Below are positions 1 through 9,040 of a stretch of 25,806 nucleotides of DNA, one piece after another. Each line of letters begins with the position of its first letter. The first letter of the stretch is position 1. The position numbers and the translations under genes are program-made. Location: the NCBI GenBank assembly GCA_027604185.1, contig JADGKB010000155.1:1-25806 (forward strand), read 5' to 3'. The stretch comes from Boothiomyces macroporosus. Taxonomy: Eukaryota > Chytridiomycota > Chytridiomycetes > Rhizophydiales > Terramycetaceae. Under the pieces are notes generated by a model. The model saw only the letters and a program-made list of their open reading frames with translations, had not been told where the DNA came from and ran no database searches.

Positions 1-738
1 TACACGAAATGTTATTGCATTAGGCGCCGATATGTGAAGTACTGCTCAGACTATTAGATCTCAGCTCGATCTCAAACGACCACATTAGTAGATCTGGAAG
101 TAGTGAGATACGTTTTGTATGATGTCAATATTGAATTCTAGAACACTGTCGAACTTTCGAGAACTTTTATTGTATCTGAACAGCTTTTTGATTTCCTGAC
201 AACTATACATGCATACCCATGCCTAGCCTAATAATTAGGATGGTTTAATGTATGATCAACAGCGTACATGTCTTTCATTCTTCGTTGGATTCAACCTTGT
301 GGTATCTATTGGATAAATGTATCCATCTATACAATAAATACCAATTGGCATTCACAACTCTTTCATATTATATTCAGTCAAATAGTTACAATGCTGTATG
401 TGTAGTTCTGTTCAGAGAAATTTCTTTCAGTATTCCAATTCAAGCCAATTCCAAATCACATTGTGTTCAATATTTCCTCATCTAAATCTCCGTTTTACTA
501 TTTGGCAAATCATTTCCGGTCACTTTAATTTACTCCCTTTAAATCAAAATTATTGTGTTGCAAATTTAGAGCATGACCGCTTTGCGAACTTAAAGTTATG
601 ATAGTACGAGATGTTATGAGATATTAATTATAAGGCTTATCATTCTATAAACAGTATAACACCTTTGGGTTTGGTTAACTCTGCCTATTTGTTTGTATTC
701 CTTATGGAATAATCCTTGAAAAAAGTTACCCCATTTCA
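1..738. other. Region without a recognised gene
   Basis: I see no recognisable protein or RNA gene here. Open frames are short (longest 77 codons at 252-485) and none resembles a known family. The sequence is AT-rich with many stops in all frames. It may hold the 3' flank of a gene outside the window and the promoter of the velvet gene that starts at 739. No TATA-like box at a clear distance from that start was found. Confidence 0.5.
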
Positions 739-1357
739 ATGTTTCAGGTAGATACCAGACAAGAACCACAATTTGGAAGAAGCTGCGGAGGAGTGCTTTT
801 CCCATTGATACCATCTCTATTGTAAAGCATTATTTACCTAGACACCCAATGTTGATTCTAGAAATTAAATTTCAGGAGGACAAAACGGAAGAGCAAGTAC
901 ATTACTGCCTTAAATTAGTTGCAAAATATAAATATCATATGTCATTTAAGTTTGGTTTATCCAAATGATTCCACACACAGAAATTTTGCAAAATTTCCAA
1001 AGCGGATAGATGTGAATTTGAATGGAGAACTGTGTATACCTCCAACAGTTTTAACGGATCCGGTGGATGGAAAGAGAAAGTTGTTTTTTGTATTTAATGA
1101 TGTTGGAATCGTTTACCCAGGATATTATTCCCTGGAGTGCAGAATAATTGATATGGAAACGTAAAATATCATTAACAAGGCTTCACTACCAGCAGGTTAT
1201 AACGAATGAATTCCAAATATATTCCAAGAGGGATTTCAGAAAACCTAAAGATATCTCCCAGTTACAGAAATCATTTGAAATACAAGGAATTTGCGACAAG
1301 AACAGCAACAGGTACAAGCGAGAAGTATTAAACATCAAAGCTCTCGAGTCCCCTTGA
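739..1357 (+). CDS. Small velvet-domain protein (paralogue A)
   Basis: Spliced exons are 739-821, 842-896, 919-1160 and 1180-1357, giving 185 residues; the three introns are 20, 22 and 19 nt. The protein is essentially one velvet domain. It begins with an RQEPQFGRSCGG stretch, matching the family DNA-contact motif RQxPxxARxCG near the N terminus. It continues with a strand like the family's PIVQL region (HPMLILEIKF), then LTDPVDG, KLFFVFNDVGI and a C-terminal KSFEIQGI, matching the family's FFVFxDLSI and LSxxFAxQGxKI blocks. Velvet proteins are fungal regulators of development and secondary metabolism that act as dimers in the nucleus. The start at 739 places the motif near the N terminus, as is usual. 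The gene lies in tandem with a paralogue at 2363-2985 that has the same intron positions and phases. An AATAAA lies 34 nt after the stop. The partner and target genes are unknown. Confidence 0.82.
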
Positions 1358-1391
1358 CGATGCCAAAAAATATTTCCAATCAACTCACTAT

Positions 1392-1397
1392 AATAAA
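1392..1397 (+). terminator. AATAAA poly(A) signal of velvet gene A
   Basis: AATAAA lies 34 nt after the stop codon of the first velvet gene. It is the most distant such signal in this window; most others overlap or touch the stop codon. Confidence 0.5.
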
Positions 1398-1632
1398 TAG
1401 GATCAGATCACCAGTATTTACCATTTCCAATATATGGTAACCCACAGAAAGTAGCAGATCTAAAAGGGGGAGACCTACTGACCCAAACGATTAATCCCTA
1501 CGTAGCAAGATGATAACAATTCGACCGACAGTGATTTAGAACTTTCGGCAACTCTTTTCATTCCCACAGATAATTATAATTGTCCCATTTTATCGACTTT
1601 AATTAAATTTGGCTGCAAATTTTTGTGCAAAA

Positions 1633-1683
1633 TTGGTTGATGGATCAGCACAAATGCATAGCAAACTGACCCTGATCAACCAA
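1633..1683. repeat. Imperfect inverted repeat
   Basis: The left arm at 1633-1648 (TTGGTTGATGGATCAG) pairs with the right arm at 1672-1683 (CTGATCAACCAA), leaving a 3-nt bulge in the left arm. The loop is about 23 nt. The stem would hold 12 base pairs. It lies in the spacer between the velvet genes and could be a regulatory or transcribed hairpin, or chance in AT-rich DNA. Confidence 0.45.
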
Positions 1684-2362
1684 TGTCATTTTAAAAGTTT
1701 TCCTATAGTCTACCACTCCATACAATTGCACAGGATTTGATTTTGTATAAAACCAAAGATAGAGCGAAAAAGTGAAAGACTAAAACTTTTCATCATGTGG
1801 CTAATATACCACATACATGATTACTTTGAAAGATTTCAATTTCTCAACTGGGATTTGAGGAAACAGACCTAGGGTTCGATATGATGCATGCACTCTTCCA
1901 AATAACTGGAAAAAACTTTCTGCGGAAAAATCATGTAATTCCTCCATACTGGAATGTAGATCAGTTTCCAACCTTAGCCAAGGTTTCAACTATACTTTCC
2001 ACCTTTCAGAAAGCTATTTTTGGTTTTATTTGTTAAAATTGTCGCGTCCAAAAACCGTGCCCAGAGTTGAGCAAAATTAAAGTGATCAAGGTAAAATATT
2101 CTGTGTTTTCCAGTGAAAGCAAAAGCCAGAGATCCTGCAAAAGAGCAGAGCCGCATTCTAATCCACATAAAATCAAGTTGAAAATACAAATTCTATCTCG
2201 CCAATCACCTTTATTTCTATTTCTAAAAGTTTGCTTAGTTCCCACTGTAAGCTGTAAAGTCTGTTATTGCGAGTTGCTGTTGGAGCAGAGTTGTGAAAAG
2301 AAAAATGTGGTTCCTTTTGTTTTTTTCACAGCTCTCCAAAAAAGAACAAAATTCGTGGAGAA

Positions 2363-2985
2363 ATGGAATTTGAAATATTCATAAGACAGGAGCCTACAAA
2401 AGCAAGAGCATCAGATGGAATTGACAAACCACTAATAGACAGCTTCATGTACAATAATTTCTAAAGCATAGAGACCCAATGTTGGTTCTCGAGGCCAAAT
2501 TTAAAAACAAGACAAACAAAGAACAAGTATTTTTGACTAATATAGATGCAAAAGCTTAATGTCGGATGCTTTGTCACACTTCTGAACTCTCGTAAAGAGA
2601 CTAGGCAGAATTTTAAATTCCTTGATGTAAATTACTCTTACCACCTGTATGAAAACTTGATAGGAGAGCGGCTGATAAAAGGGATGGTACTAACGGACCC
2701 TGCGGACGGCCAAGTGAAGCTTTTCTTTGTATTTAATAATCTTTCAATTCGGTTATCCGGAGAATATATGTTCCAAATTAGAGTAATAGATTTGGATACG
2801 TAATTTTATACTAATTTAGCTTTACCGTAATCAATAGTGATCTGTATACCTTACCATTTAAAGTATCGACAGATCGAAACTACGTAAAATCAAAGCAAAA
2901 GACACTGCTCACAAAGTCCTTTGAAATACAGGGAATATACTCGAAACACAGTAAAGAATACAAGAAATTAATTTTGGAGAGTTAA
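2363..2985 (+). CDS. Small velvet-domain protein (paralogue B)
   Basis: Exons are 2363-2448, 2472-2526, 2546-2799 and 2820-2985, giving 186 residues; introns are 23, 19 and 20 nt. The protein is a stand-alone velvet domain: FEIFIRQEPTKARASDG at the N terminus (family RQxPxxARxCG, but with Ser-Asp where Cys-Gly is usual), DPMLVLEAKF, VLTDPADG, KLFFVFNNLSI, PFKVSTDRNY and a C-terminal KSFEIQGIYSK. The block order equals that of the velvet gene at 739-1357. Exon 2 is 55 nt in both and intron phases are 2, 0 and 1 in both, so the two arose by tandem duplication. The stop codon overlaps an AATAAA and lies 9 nt from the stop of convergent VPS11. The role is probably transcriptional regulation, alone or as a dimer with the neighbour; this is inferred from the family only. 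Confidence 0.84.
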
Positions 2986-2989
2986 TAAA
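2984..2989 (+). terminator. AATAAA overlapping the stop of velvet gene B
   Basis: The hexamer shares two bases with the TAA stop at 2983-2985. Cleavage downstream of it would fall inside the coding end of convergent VPS11. Confidence 0.6.
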
Positions 2990-2994
2990 TCACT

Positions 2995-5900
2995 TTAAAA
3001 CACATTTTTTGAAACGTGATCGATAACGGCTAGATAAGGCTCGCCGTGTTCTTTGAGCTATAATTAATGATTATTACCTTTTGTTTAAATGCATCATGTT
3101 TTTGGGCATTCGTTTTTTGTGTTTTTACCATGTCCTCAATAAGGTGGTGTTCTGGGCCGCACCTAGACAGTAAAATTCAGATTACCTGGGACACTCATGG
3201 GACATATCCCCCAAACACCTGAATTAATACATATTTACTTTGCGTGAAATGCATGCTTGCATAGAAAATGAATTGTAGGCATTTCCAACTGCTGGCGGCA
3301 AAGCTCGCATTTTGTGCTTTGGAAAGTGATTGGGCTACTTTCTATTTCCTTTATATCAGAATTAATCTTTTCGGTTTCAGCAGTGTATCCAGCAATTAGT
3401 GATTGGGTCTATTTAATTCAAGAGTACTTTTGCAATTTGTTCCGAATCGCTGTTGAACAGCTTTAGCAGATATGGTCTCAGCATGCCAAGGGTAATATTG
3501 GGTGATTTGGTGATCAACTGAATAACTTCCACTCTGGATAGCAGTTTTCGCTGATCAATCTCTTCCAACACCTGAATGAGTTTCTCACTCGGTTCTTCTA
3601 TATTTTCGCTTTCAGAGCACAACTCTACAGAAAAAGTAAATGTCTTGATCCACAAAGAAGGATCTTTACCACTGGATTAATTTACATCATTACCCATACT
3701 TTTTTGCAATTGACATAACCCCATCAAAGTCACTAATTTGAATAAAGTAGTTCAAACAATCAGTATAACTAGGTCAACAAATAAATACAGCTCAAGTTTT
3801 TCGTAAAGTATTAATACCCCTTTGTGGAATTGAAACTGTTTGCATAGAACCAGACCATTCTCCAAATCGTAAATAACCTAAATAAGTTGTACTTACATTT
3901 CCAGACTCTAGAAACTTTGAAATCTTGTCATCCCAGTTGACTCTCTTGTCCTTTAAATTTGGAGGGTTGCGGTTACTCTGTCGCATGGTCAAATATATAT
4001 CTAGTAGAGTATCGCAAATGATGCAAATGTCTTCCCTATCTCCTTCGCTGAATTCGCTTGCTTCATTTATTTCTTCCAGTTGAATTTGATAGTTTGTTTT
4101 TAATACTCCTTCTAAATACACAGCACACCAGTCCATATTTGTTGCATAGAATTGCACAACATCGTTAAACTTTAGGCAATCGTCCCTACTAAGCGTTTCG
4201 ATTAGCATCGCGGTCATTTTTTCAGGTCTTTTGGTAACCAACAAGTGGCCATACTTTGTTAAAGTTGTGCTGAAAAGTGGTTCCGGCAGCACAGTTAAAT
4301 ATTCAATAGACTCATCATACAGCTCCAAATCTTCAATTTGAATTTTAATGAACCAATCGTGCTGTTGAAATTTACTGGCAATACGCAGAGCTTGTTGGAA
4401 AAACGATGCCTGGCGGCAAACGGTGATTGCCGTTTCGACATCAAAGGTTAAAGATGTATCAATGAACTCGTCAATTTTTGACATATCATGTAATTTGGTA
4501 TAGCAGTTCAATAGTAAAGTTGTGTGGTTTGAATTTGCAAGTTGACGGTCGTGGAGTGCCTGCAGGTAAGCTGTAAGATTATGCAGTCTTTGCGCATCCA
4601 AATACTTTCTAATAACATATGAAGGCTGTAGATGGCTGATGGTACGCATATATTGCTTCATTGCAGAGTCATATTCCCCCTTTCCGTAAAGATAGTCCCC
4701 GTATCTCTTGCAAATATCAACTATAGTGCCCACCGCATCTTCAGACTTTTGCAATGCACCTTCTATAAGATCTTCTGAATTTCTAAATTTAGAGACATTT
4801 TGGATATCAGAAGGTGGTTGAAGAACAATGTTCATTGCCACATTATAAAGGTGCTTGGTGTACAATGTGTCCAACTTTGTAGCTAAATCTATTTCTCGTA
4901 ATCTGAATGCCTCACATTAGCTATAGGTTACGTTATTGTGTTCTGTAATTACAAAAATTTCATTCGCATCAGCAATTACATGCTTGATCGGTTCCCCTAT
5001 TGCTTTTGCAGCTCTTGGGTCAAAAATGCGTTTCCCAAAATCGTCTCTGTATGCTATATATTTGCCTTTCAAATCATAGATTGTCAGAACAGTGCCCGTA
5101 TTTGGTTCTGATGCCGGGGATTTCGCAGCTACTTCACTGCTCCTCTCTTCAACTTTAGTTATTTCTTTGGAAATAGTCATCAGGTATCCACGATACCACG
5201 CTATCTTTGTCTTTTCACCTACTTTTAGTCCATAGTAACCCCCAATAATAAAGCATGGTCCTTTTCCCTCGGGCCCATAGAAATACACAGCTTCACTATT
5301 AGCAACAAGCATTTCCTGATTCCTCTCTTGAGGAGTTAAAACTGTATTCCCCGGTTCAGAAGCAATCACATCTATAAGGGTCTAGGTTTAAAAAAATGTA
5401 CAGCGTCTTTAGAAACAGTAGTTGGACAAATTAATACTCTTGCCATAGTTGCGATATACAAGAACACACCATTTTCATCCTCTCGAAACCCCAGTCCAGT
5501 AATTATTTCAGTTCCTTCATGGACAATTCTGGATTTTGTCACTCTATCCCGAGAAACGTCTCCCTCACATTAATAGTGGTTACTCTTATTAAAATTACAA
5601 CCCCATTCTCTAATCCAATCGCAACTTGCGTCAGATTATCCAGCACAGCAAAAGCAGTGACCTATTATTAATTGTGTTTACGGGAAATATCTTACTACCA
5701 TGGGTAATCCTAGTTGATCTAGTTAATCCTGGAGCTTGCGCTCTACTGCTATTGTCCTGAAATTAGATTTGTCAACCTTGTCTTTCTCAATATGCCAGAC
5801 TTTTAAATTTGGAACCCCAACTTCGTCTTCCCCAATTGATAGTAAAATGCTCTTCTTTTTTATAAATTTAAGGTGAGTAATTCGATTCGGATAAGCCTTG

Positions 5901-6049
5901 AATGACATGATCGGTTTTAGTGATCTATTGCATTGATGAACGTTTCCTTGCATATCACCAATAAATACTCCATTACAACAAGCGGAAGGATTCGCAATGT
6001 TAAAATCCACTTGTTCCTTTTCAAAAAAGTTAAATTGCCTCCAACTCAT
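2995..6049 (-). CDS. VPS11: Vps11, HOPS/CORVET tethering subunit with C-terminal RING-H2
   Basis: Thirteen exons on the minus strand: 5777-6049, 5682-5756, 5584-5661, 5402-5563, 4932-5381, 3897-4910, 3789-3877, 3694-3768, 3428-3671, 3239-3408, 3186-3218, 3078-3162 and 2995-3057. Together they encode 936 residues, close to the ~940 usual for the family. Vps11 is a shared core subunit of CORVET and HOPS, which tether endosomal and vacuolar membranes before fusion. The N terminus (MSWRQFNFFEKE) fits the family. A beta-propeller with IRGDVSRDR fills roughly residues 1-350. The alpha-solenoid includes PSYVIRKYLDAQRLHNLTAY and HTTLLLNCYTKL. The RING-H2 zinc ligands are C854, C857, C870, H872, H875, C878, C886 and C889, all present. 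The final VSKNVF matches the family end. The RING is cut by two introns flanking a 33-nt exon. All 12 introns are 19-23 nt. The start is 31 bp from the divergent MTR3 start. Confidence 0.96.
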
Positions 6050-6080
6050 TTTGGATTCACTTTTTTTGTTTTTGAAAATT
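6050..6080. promoter_or_regulatory. 31-bp divergent intergenic region VPS11/MTR3
   Basis: Only 31 bp separate the two divergent start codons. The segment contains a T-run on the + strand and no TATA box. It must hold the 5' leaders of both genes or the promoters must extend into the opposite coding sequence. Confidence 0.6.
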
Positions 6081-6869
6081 ATGGTTGATAGAAAGAGAAT
6101 TTATGGACCAGAAAACACCAGCTTGATCATCACTGAAAAGAAGCAAGTGTCTTTTACAAAGCGGGAGCGACCTCTAGACAATATCAGGCCATTATATTTC
6201 GATTTGGGGACAATACCCCAAGCTAGCGGAAGTGCATTTATTGAAGCAGGATCAATGAAAATTATATGTGCTGTATATGGGCCAAAGCAGATATCTAAAA
6301 ATCAAGGAGTCTTGAACTGCGATTTCAAGTTCGCTCCATTCAGTCGGCTAGAAAGAAGAGGTTAGCGTTTCTAATGCAGGTTATGCCAAAGACGAACAAG
6401 AAAAAGATTTTAGTCTGGTTTTGGAACAAGCTCTAACTCCTGCTATTCAACTTGAGAATTTACCAAAAAGTAAACTGGATTTGTATGTCACTGTTCTTGA
6501 AAGTGACGGAACGTTTGCTTCTTTGGCAGGTGCGATTACTTGTGCTTCTTTGGCACTGGCCAATGCTGGAATAGCAATGTACGACTTGGTTACAGGATGC
6601 TCTGCAGGGTTTATAGATAACGTATCAGGATTAGACCTGACCGAAGATGAAGAATATATGGCAGAAGGTAATCTGCTCACTAACAAGGCTCTATTGTAAT
6701 TGGTGCAATGTCATCCCTGAAACAAGTCACACATATAATACAGTCTGGTAACTCTACTGTTGAACAGTCCATTCAGGTACTTTTTTGGTTAACCCAGGCA
6801 ATTGAGCTTTGCGTGGATGCATGCCAGCAAATACATTCTGTAGTGCAGGATGCACTGGTAGGAAAATGA
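6081..6869 (+). CDS. MTR3: Mtr3/EXOSC6-like exosome core subunit (RNase PH fold)
   Basis: Exons are 6081-6360, 6380-6667, 6688-6776 and 6798-6869, encoding 242 residues; introns are 19, 20 and 21 nt. Mtr3 is one of six RNase PH-like proteins forming the non-catalytic ring of the eukaryotic RNA exosome, which guides RNA to the Rrp44/Rrp6 nucleases. Family marks are IRPLYFDLGTIPQASGSAFI, then KIICAVYGP, then NCDFKFAPFSR, the last being more typical of Mtr3 than of Rrp41 or Rrp46. Later come LESDGTFASLAGAITCASLA and a region reading GSIVIGAMSSLKQV after splicing. The ATG at 6081 is chosen because family similarity begins at once; an upstream in-frame ATG lies in antisense VPS11 coding sequence. 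The last intron (6777-6797) is 21 nt without an in-frame stop, so its retention would insert seven residues. The stop is 35 nt from the convergent neighbour's stop. Confidence 0.88.
6777..6797 (+). other. Stop-free 21-nt intron in MTR3
   Basis: Phase-0 GT-AG segment with GGTTAACCCAG at its 3' end, resembling the branch site plus acceptor of the other introns. It contains no in-frame stop, so both spliced and retained forms stay open. Treated as an intron because its length and ends match the other 57. Confidence 0.65.
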
Positions 6870-6898
6870 TATTTAACTTGATTAATATATATCTCGAA

Positions 6899-6904
6899 TT
6901 TATT
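6899..6904 (-). terminator. AATAAA abutting the stop of the SP-repeat protein gene
   Basis: On the minus strand AATAAA begins directly after the TAA stop at 6905-6907. Confidence 0.55.
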
Positions 6905-8593
6905 TTAAAATTCTAAAGTAGACCACTGCTCAGAGATATGTTGATCTATCGTTTTTGAGGCGGATACAGGAGAACGAAGATTGTCCTGAATTAGATTATT
7001 TTGTATATGCCGCTGATTAGAGGGGTTCAATATGTCAATAGTATTCTCTTGGTTGTTGGCGCAACTAGTATCATTAGCTCTATTAGAATGCAATTCATTT
7101 CCAGTGGAAAAACTTGATAAAGTAGTAAACATATTACTCCCATGCATTTGCATGTACGCTGGATCCAATAAGTCAAATAAACAATTAGAATGGGAACCTG
7201 TTTGACTTTTCGATTGTATGCCGTTCGATACTGGTCCAGCTTGATTGAACAATTGGATGTCAAATAAACCATTCGTGTTGTCTATTGGGGGTCTTGATTC
7301 ATTTTGATCGTTCTTTGAATTATCCTTGGGTGTAACGCTGTTGTACGGGACAGTGTCTCCAAATAAGGCAGTCAATTCTTGTTGAGTGTTGAAACTTGGA
7401 TGTATATCCTGATCTGCCATTGTTGGTAACAAGAACGAATTACCGTCAGAAGTAAGATCATCTAGAGGGCCAATATCCAAAAATGAATTTACACTTGCCA
7501 AATTTCCCCCAGGCACCGCCATCGAATTCATTGACTTTAGTTGAGGAGAAAGCAACGGCGATATTACAGCTGTATGACTTTGGTTGTACTTTGGGAGCTG
7601 TGGTGATAGCAAAGGTGATATAATATTATTCAAAGATGGAGATAGAATACTCTGTTTTGCATTCAACTGTGGGGAAAGTAGAGGAGACAGTATTCTCTGA
7701 GGGGAAGCTATTTGTGGGAGATCCTGTACAAAATCATTTGTGTTATGATTTGGAGAAACCATCACGCTTCCAATATGTGGGGATACATATTGTGCAGCAG
7801 GAAGGATTGGAGACAATATTTTTGGAGACGCAATTGGCGCAACCAAAGTATCAGCGGCTTCTATTTCAGTAGATACCATCAAGTATGATCCATCTGGCTG
7901 TCTGGTAAAGGTTGTGTTTGACGTTGTTTGCCCTTCTTGTGGTACCATCACAAATGTGCCATCAGGCTGCTGCTCCAAGTAAACCCTTGAAGTTTGAACT
8001 TTAGCTTTCTGTATTGGTGCTGCAATTGGCTCATTTTGCAACAATGACTGTCCAATTGCCTGATTAACTGTCATTGTATTCAATTGAGGTGAAAGCATTG
8101 GAGTTTGAATTGGAGATATAGTTGGCATTACAGGAGATACCATGGGAAGTTGTGGAGATAGAGGTAGCCCATGAATGTGAGAAGAGTACAGTGGCGTTGA
8201 AGTTATTTGGGACGATGGACCAAACTGGAACGCAACATTTTCACTAGTCGCCAATTTCTTTGCAGGATTAGGAATTGTATTCTCTGCCTTCCTCTTTTCT
8301 CCGCCTTCCTTTTTATTCGCTAAAATCTCCTTTGCAAGCTCGATATATTCGTTCTTTTTCGATTCTTCTTCTTTACTCCAGAGCTTTTGCAAGATTTTAT
8401 CAATCTTGTGCTTCTTGAGGTTGTATTTCACTTTAATAAGCTCATAATTGGCCTTGAGGTATAGCTTCATCACTTGTGTTTGAATGGCATTCTTGTCTAA
8501 TTTTGAATCTTCCTTCATGTCTGCATTAAAATCAGTAAGAGGCACATCATTTGGGAAGTTGCTTGAATCCAACATTTCATGGTTCTGTTGCAT
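6905..8593 (-). CDS. Putative nuclear regulator: HMG-like helical region plus SPLLSPQL repeats
   Basis: This single-exon gene encodes 562 residues from the ATG at 8593; an open extension upstream begins with TTG and is probably leader. I do not recognise a named orthologue. Residues about 41-92 form a basic helical segment (KKHKIDKILQKLW followed by NEYIELAKEIL) resembling helices 2-3 of an HMG box, though helix 1 does not fit well. A basic cluster at 99-113 (KRK then KK) could be a nuclear localisation signal. The rest is low-complexity and rich in Ser-Pro, Gln and Asn. SPLLSPQL occurs three times (residues 303-310, 326-333, 345-352) with further SPxL motifs, and QPDGTFVMV and QPDGSYLMV form another repeat. 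LFDLLDP (472-478) resembles an acidic-hydrophobic activation motif. The many Ser-Pro sites could be targets of proline-directed kinases. It is the only gene here without an intron that I could detect. Transcription-factor function is an inference. Confidence 0.7.
   Translation of the reverse strand: MQQNHEMLDSSNFPNDVPLTDFNADMKEDSKLDKNAIQTQVMKLYLKANYELIKVKYNLKKHKIDKILQKLWSKEEESKKNEYIELAKEILANKKEGGEKRKAENTIPNPAKKLATSENVAFQFGPSSQITSTPLYSSHIHGLPLSPQLPMVSPVMPTISPIQTPMLSPQLNTMTVNQAIGQSLLQNEPIAAPIQKAKVQTSRVYLEQQPDGTFVMVPQEGQTTSNTTFTRQPDGSYLMVSTEIEAADTLVAPIASPKILSPILPAAQYVSPHIGSVMVSPNHNTNDFVQDLPQIASPQRILSPLLSPQLNAKQSILSPSLNNIISPLLSPQLPKYNQSHTAVISPLLSPQLKSMNSMAVPGGNLASVNSFLDIGPLDDLTSDGNSFLLPTMADQDIHPSFNTQQELTALFGDTVPYNSVTPKDNSKNDQNESRPPIDNTNGLFDIQLFNQAGPVSNGIQSKSQTGSHSNCLFDLLDPAYMQMHGSNMFTTLSSFSTGNELHSNRANDTSCANNQENTIDILNPSNQRHIQNNLIQDNLRSPVSASKTIDQHISEQWSTLEF
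7538..7687 (-). repeat. Three SPLLSPQL-coding repeats
   Basis: Copies lie at 7664-7687, 7595-7618 and 7538-7561 (minus strand), encoding the same eight residues with different codons and spaced by 15 and 11 residues. The codon divergence means selection on protein sequence rather than recent DNA slippage. Confidence 0.85.
7874..7969 (-). repeat. QPDG[ST][YF]xMV repeat pair
   Basis: Two nine-residue copies, encoded at 7943-7969 and 7874-7900 on the minus strand, read QPDGTFVMV and QPDGSYLMV. They lie between the N-terminal helical segment and the SPLLSPQL repeats of the putative regulator. Confidence 0.8.
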
Positions 8594-9040
8594 CCTAAAA
8601 AAAGTCAACTTTCTCGTTCGGTACTTTTTAAATTCGTTTCACGGCTTCTTTTAGAAAGCTGTTTCATAGCAAAATTTCACTCTTTCATTTGATAGCCGGG
8701 AGTTGGGATACAACTTGGTACCCAAAGAATCCATTGTTGCGCATCAAGTTCGACTCTAATAAAAGTTATCTATCTTTGTAAAATATTCACTCAAGGTCAA
8801 TAAAACACCGAAATCGGAACGACGAACACCGAGAATGCACTCACAATATTCACATTTTAAAACTTAGTTTTAAGGAATTAAACCTTGCATCAGGTTACAG
8901 GGAAAATAGAATGGGATGAAATATCACAAATGAGCTAAACCAAGCGGACTATTCTGGACATTACTAGACTGGTATGATGCCAGACAAAAGACCAGAATAG
9001 CCTTGACCAACTCGTAATTTTTTTGTCCAAGATTCAAAAC
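8594..9040. promoter_or_regulatory. Divergent intergenic region between the SP-repeat gene and GCP6
   Basis: At 447 bp this is the largest start-to-start spacer here, with no gene recognised. It contains A/T-rich stretches and two TTCACTC words (around 8678 and 8790). A GT...AG segment of 18 nt at 9014-9031 precedes the GCP6 start and could be a 5'-leader intron, but no upstream start codon supports it. Promoter function is inferred from position. Confidence 0.45.

Larger units (their letters stand above)
1358..2362. other. 1-kb spacer between the velvet paralogues, no confident gene
   Basis: No gene could be assigned. The spacer holds a poly(A) signal for the upstream velvet gene, an imperfect inverted repeat at 1633-1683, and a better-than-background open stretch at about 1830-2036 on the + strand (68 codons, ATG at 1881). 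A longer + frame at 2067-2384 runs into the start of the next velvet gene. Neither frame resembles a known family, and open frames also exist on the opposite strand. The spacer probably contains the promoter of the second velvet gene. Confidence 0.45.

Noticed and set aside
2067..2384. 105-codon + strand frame as a gene of its own
   Set aside because: It resembles no family, has biased low-complexity composition, overlaps antisense open frames and runs into the well-supported velvet gene B start. Kept only as a finding for checking.
5205..5222. Possible hidden 18-nt in-frame intron in VPS11 exon 5
   Set aside because: The segment starts GT and ends AG on the minus strand and would shorten a loop longer than in animal Vps11, but it has no branch-like element and is shorter than all other introns.
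8690..8765. tRNA-like segment with a GTTCGACTC word
   Set aside because: The flanking bases do not form a T stem and no anticodon arm or acceptor stem pairs properly.
9014..9031. 18-nt GT-AG segment as an intron extending GCP6 upstream
   Set aside because: Joining it gives a short open extension, but a TGA blocks it before any ATG and the nearest further acceptor would need a 12-nt intron. It lacks the CTAAY element.
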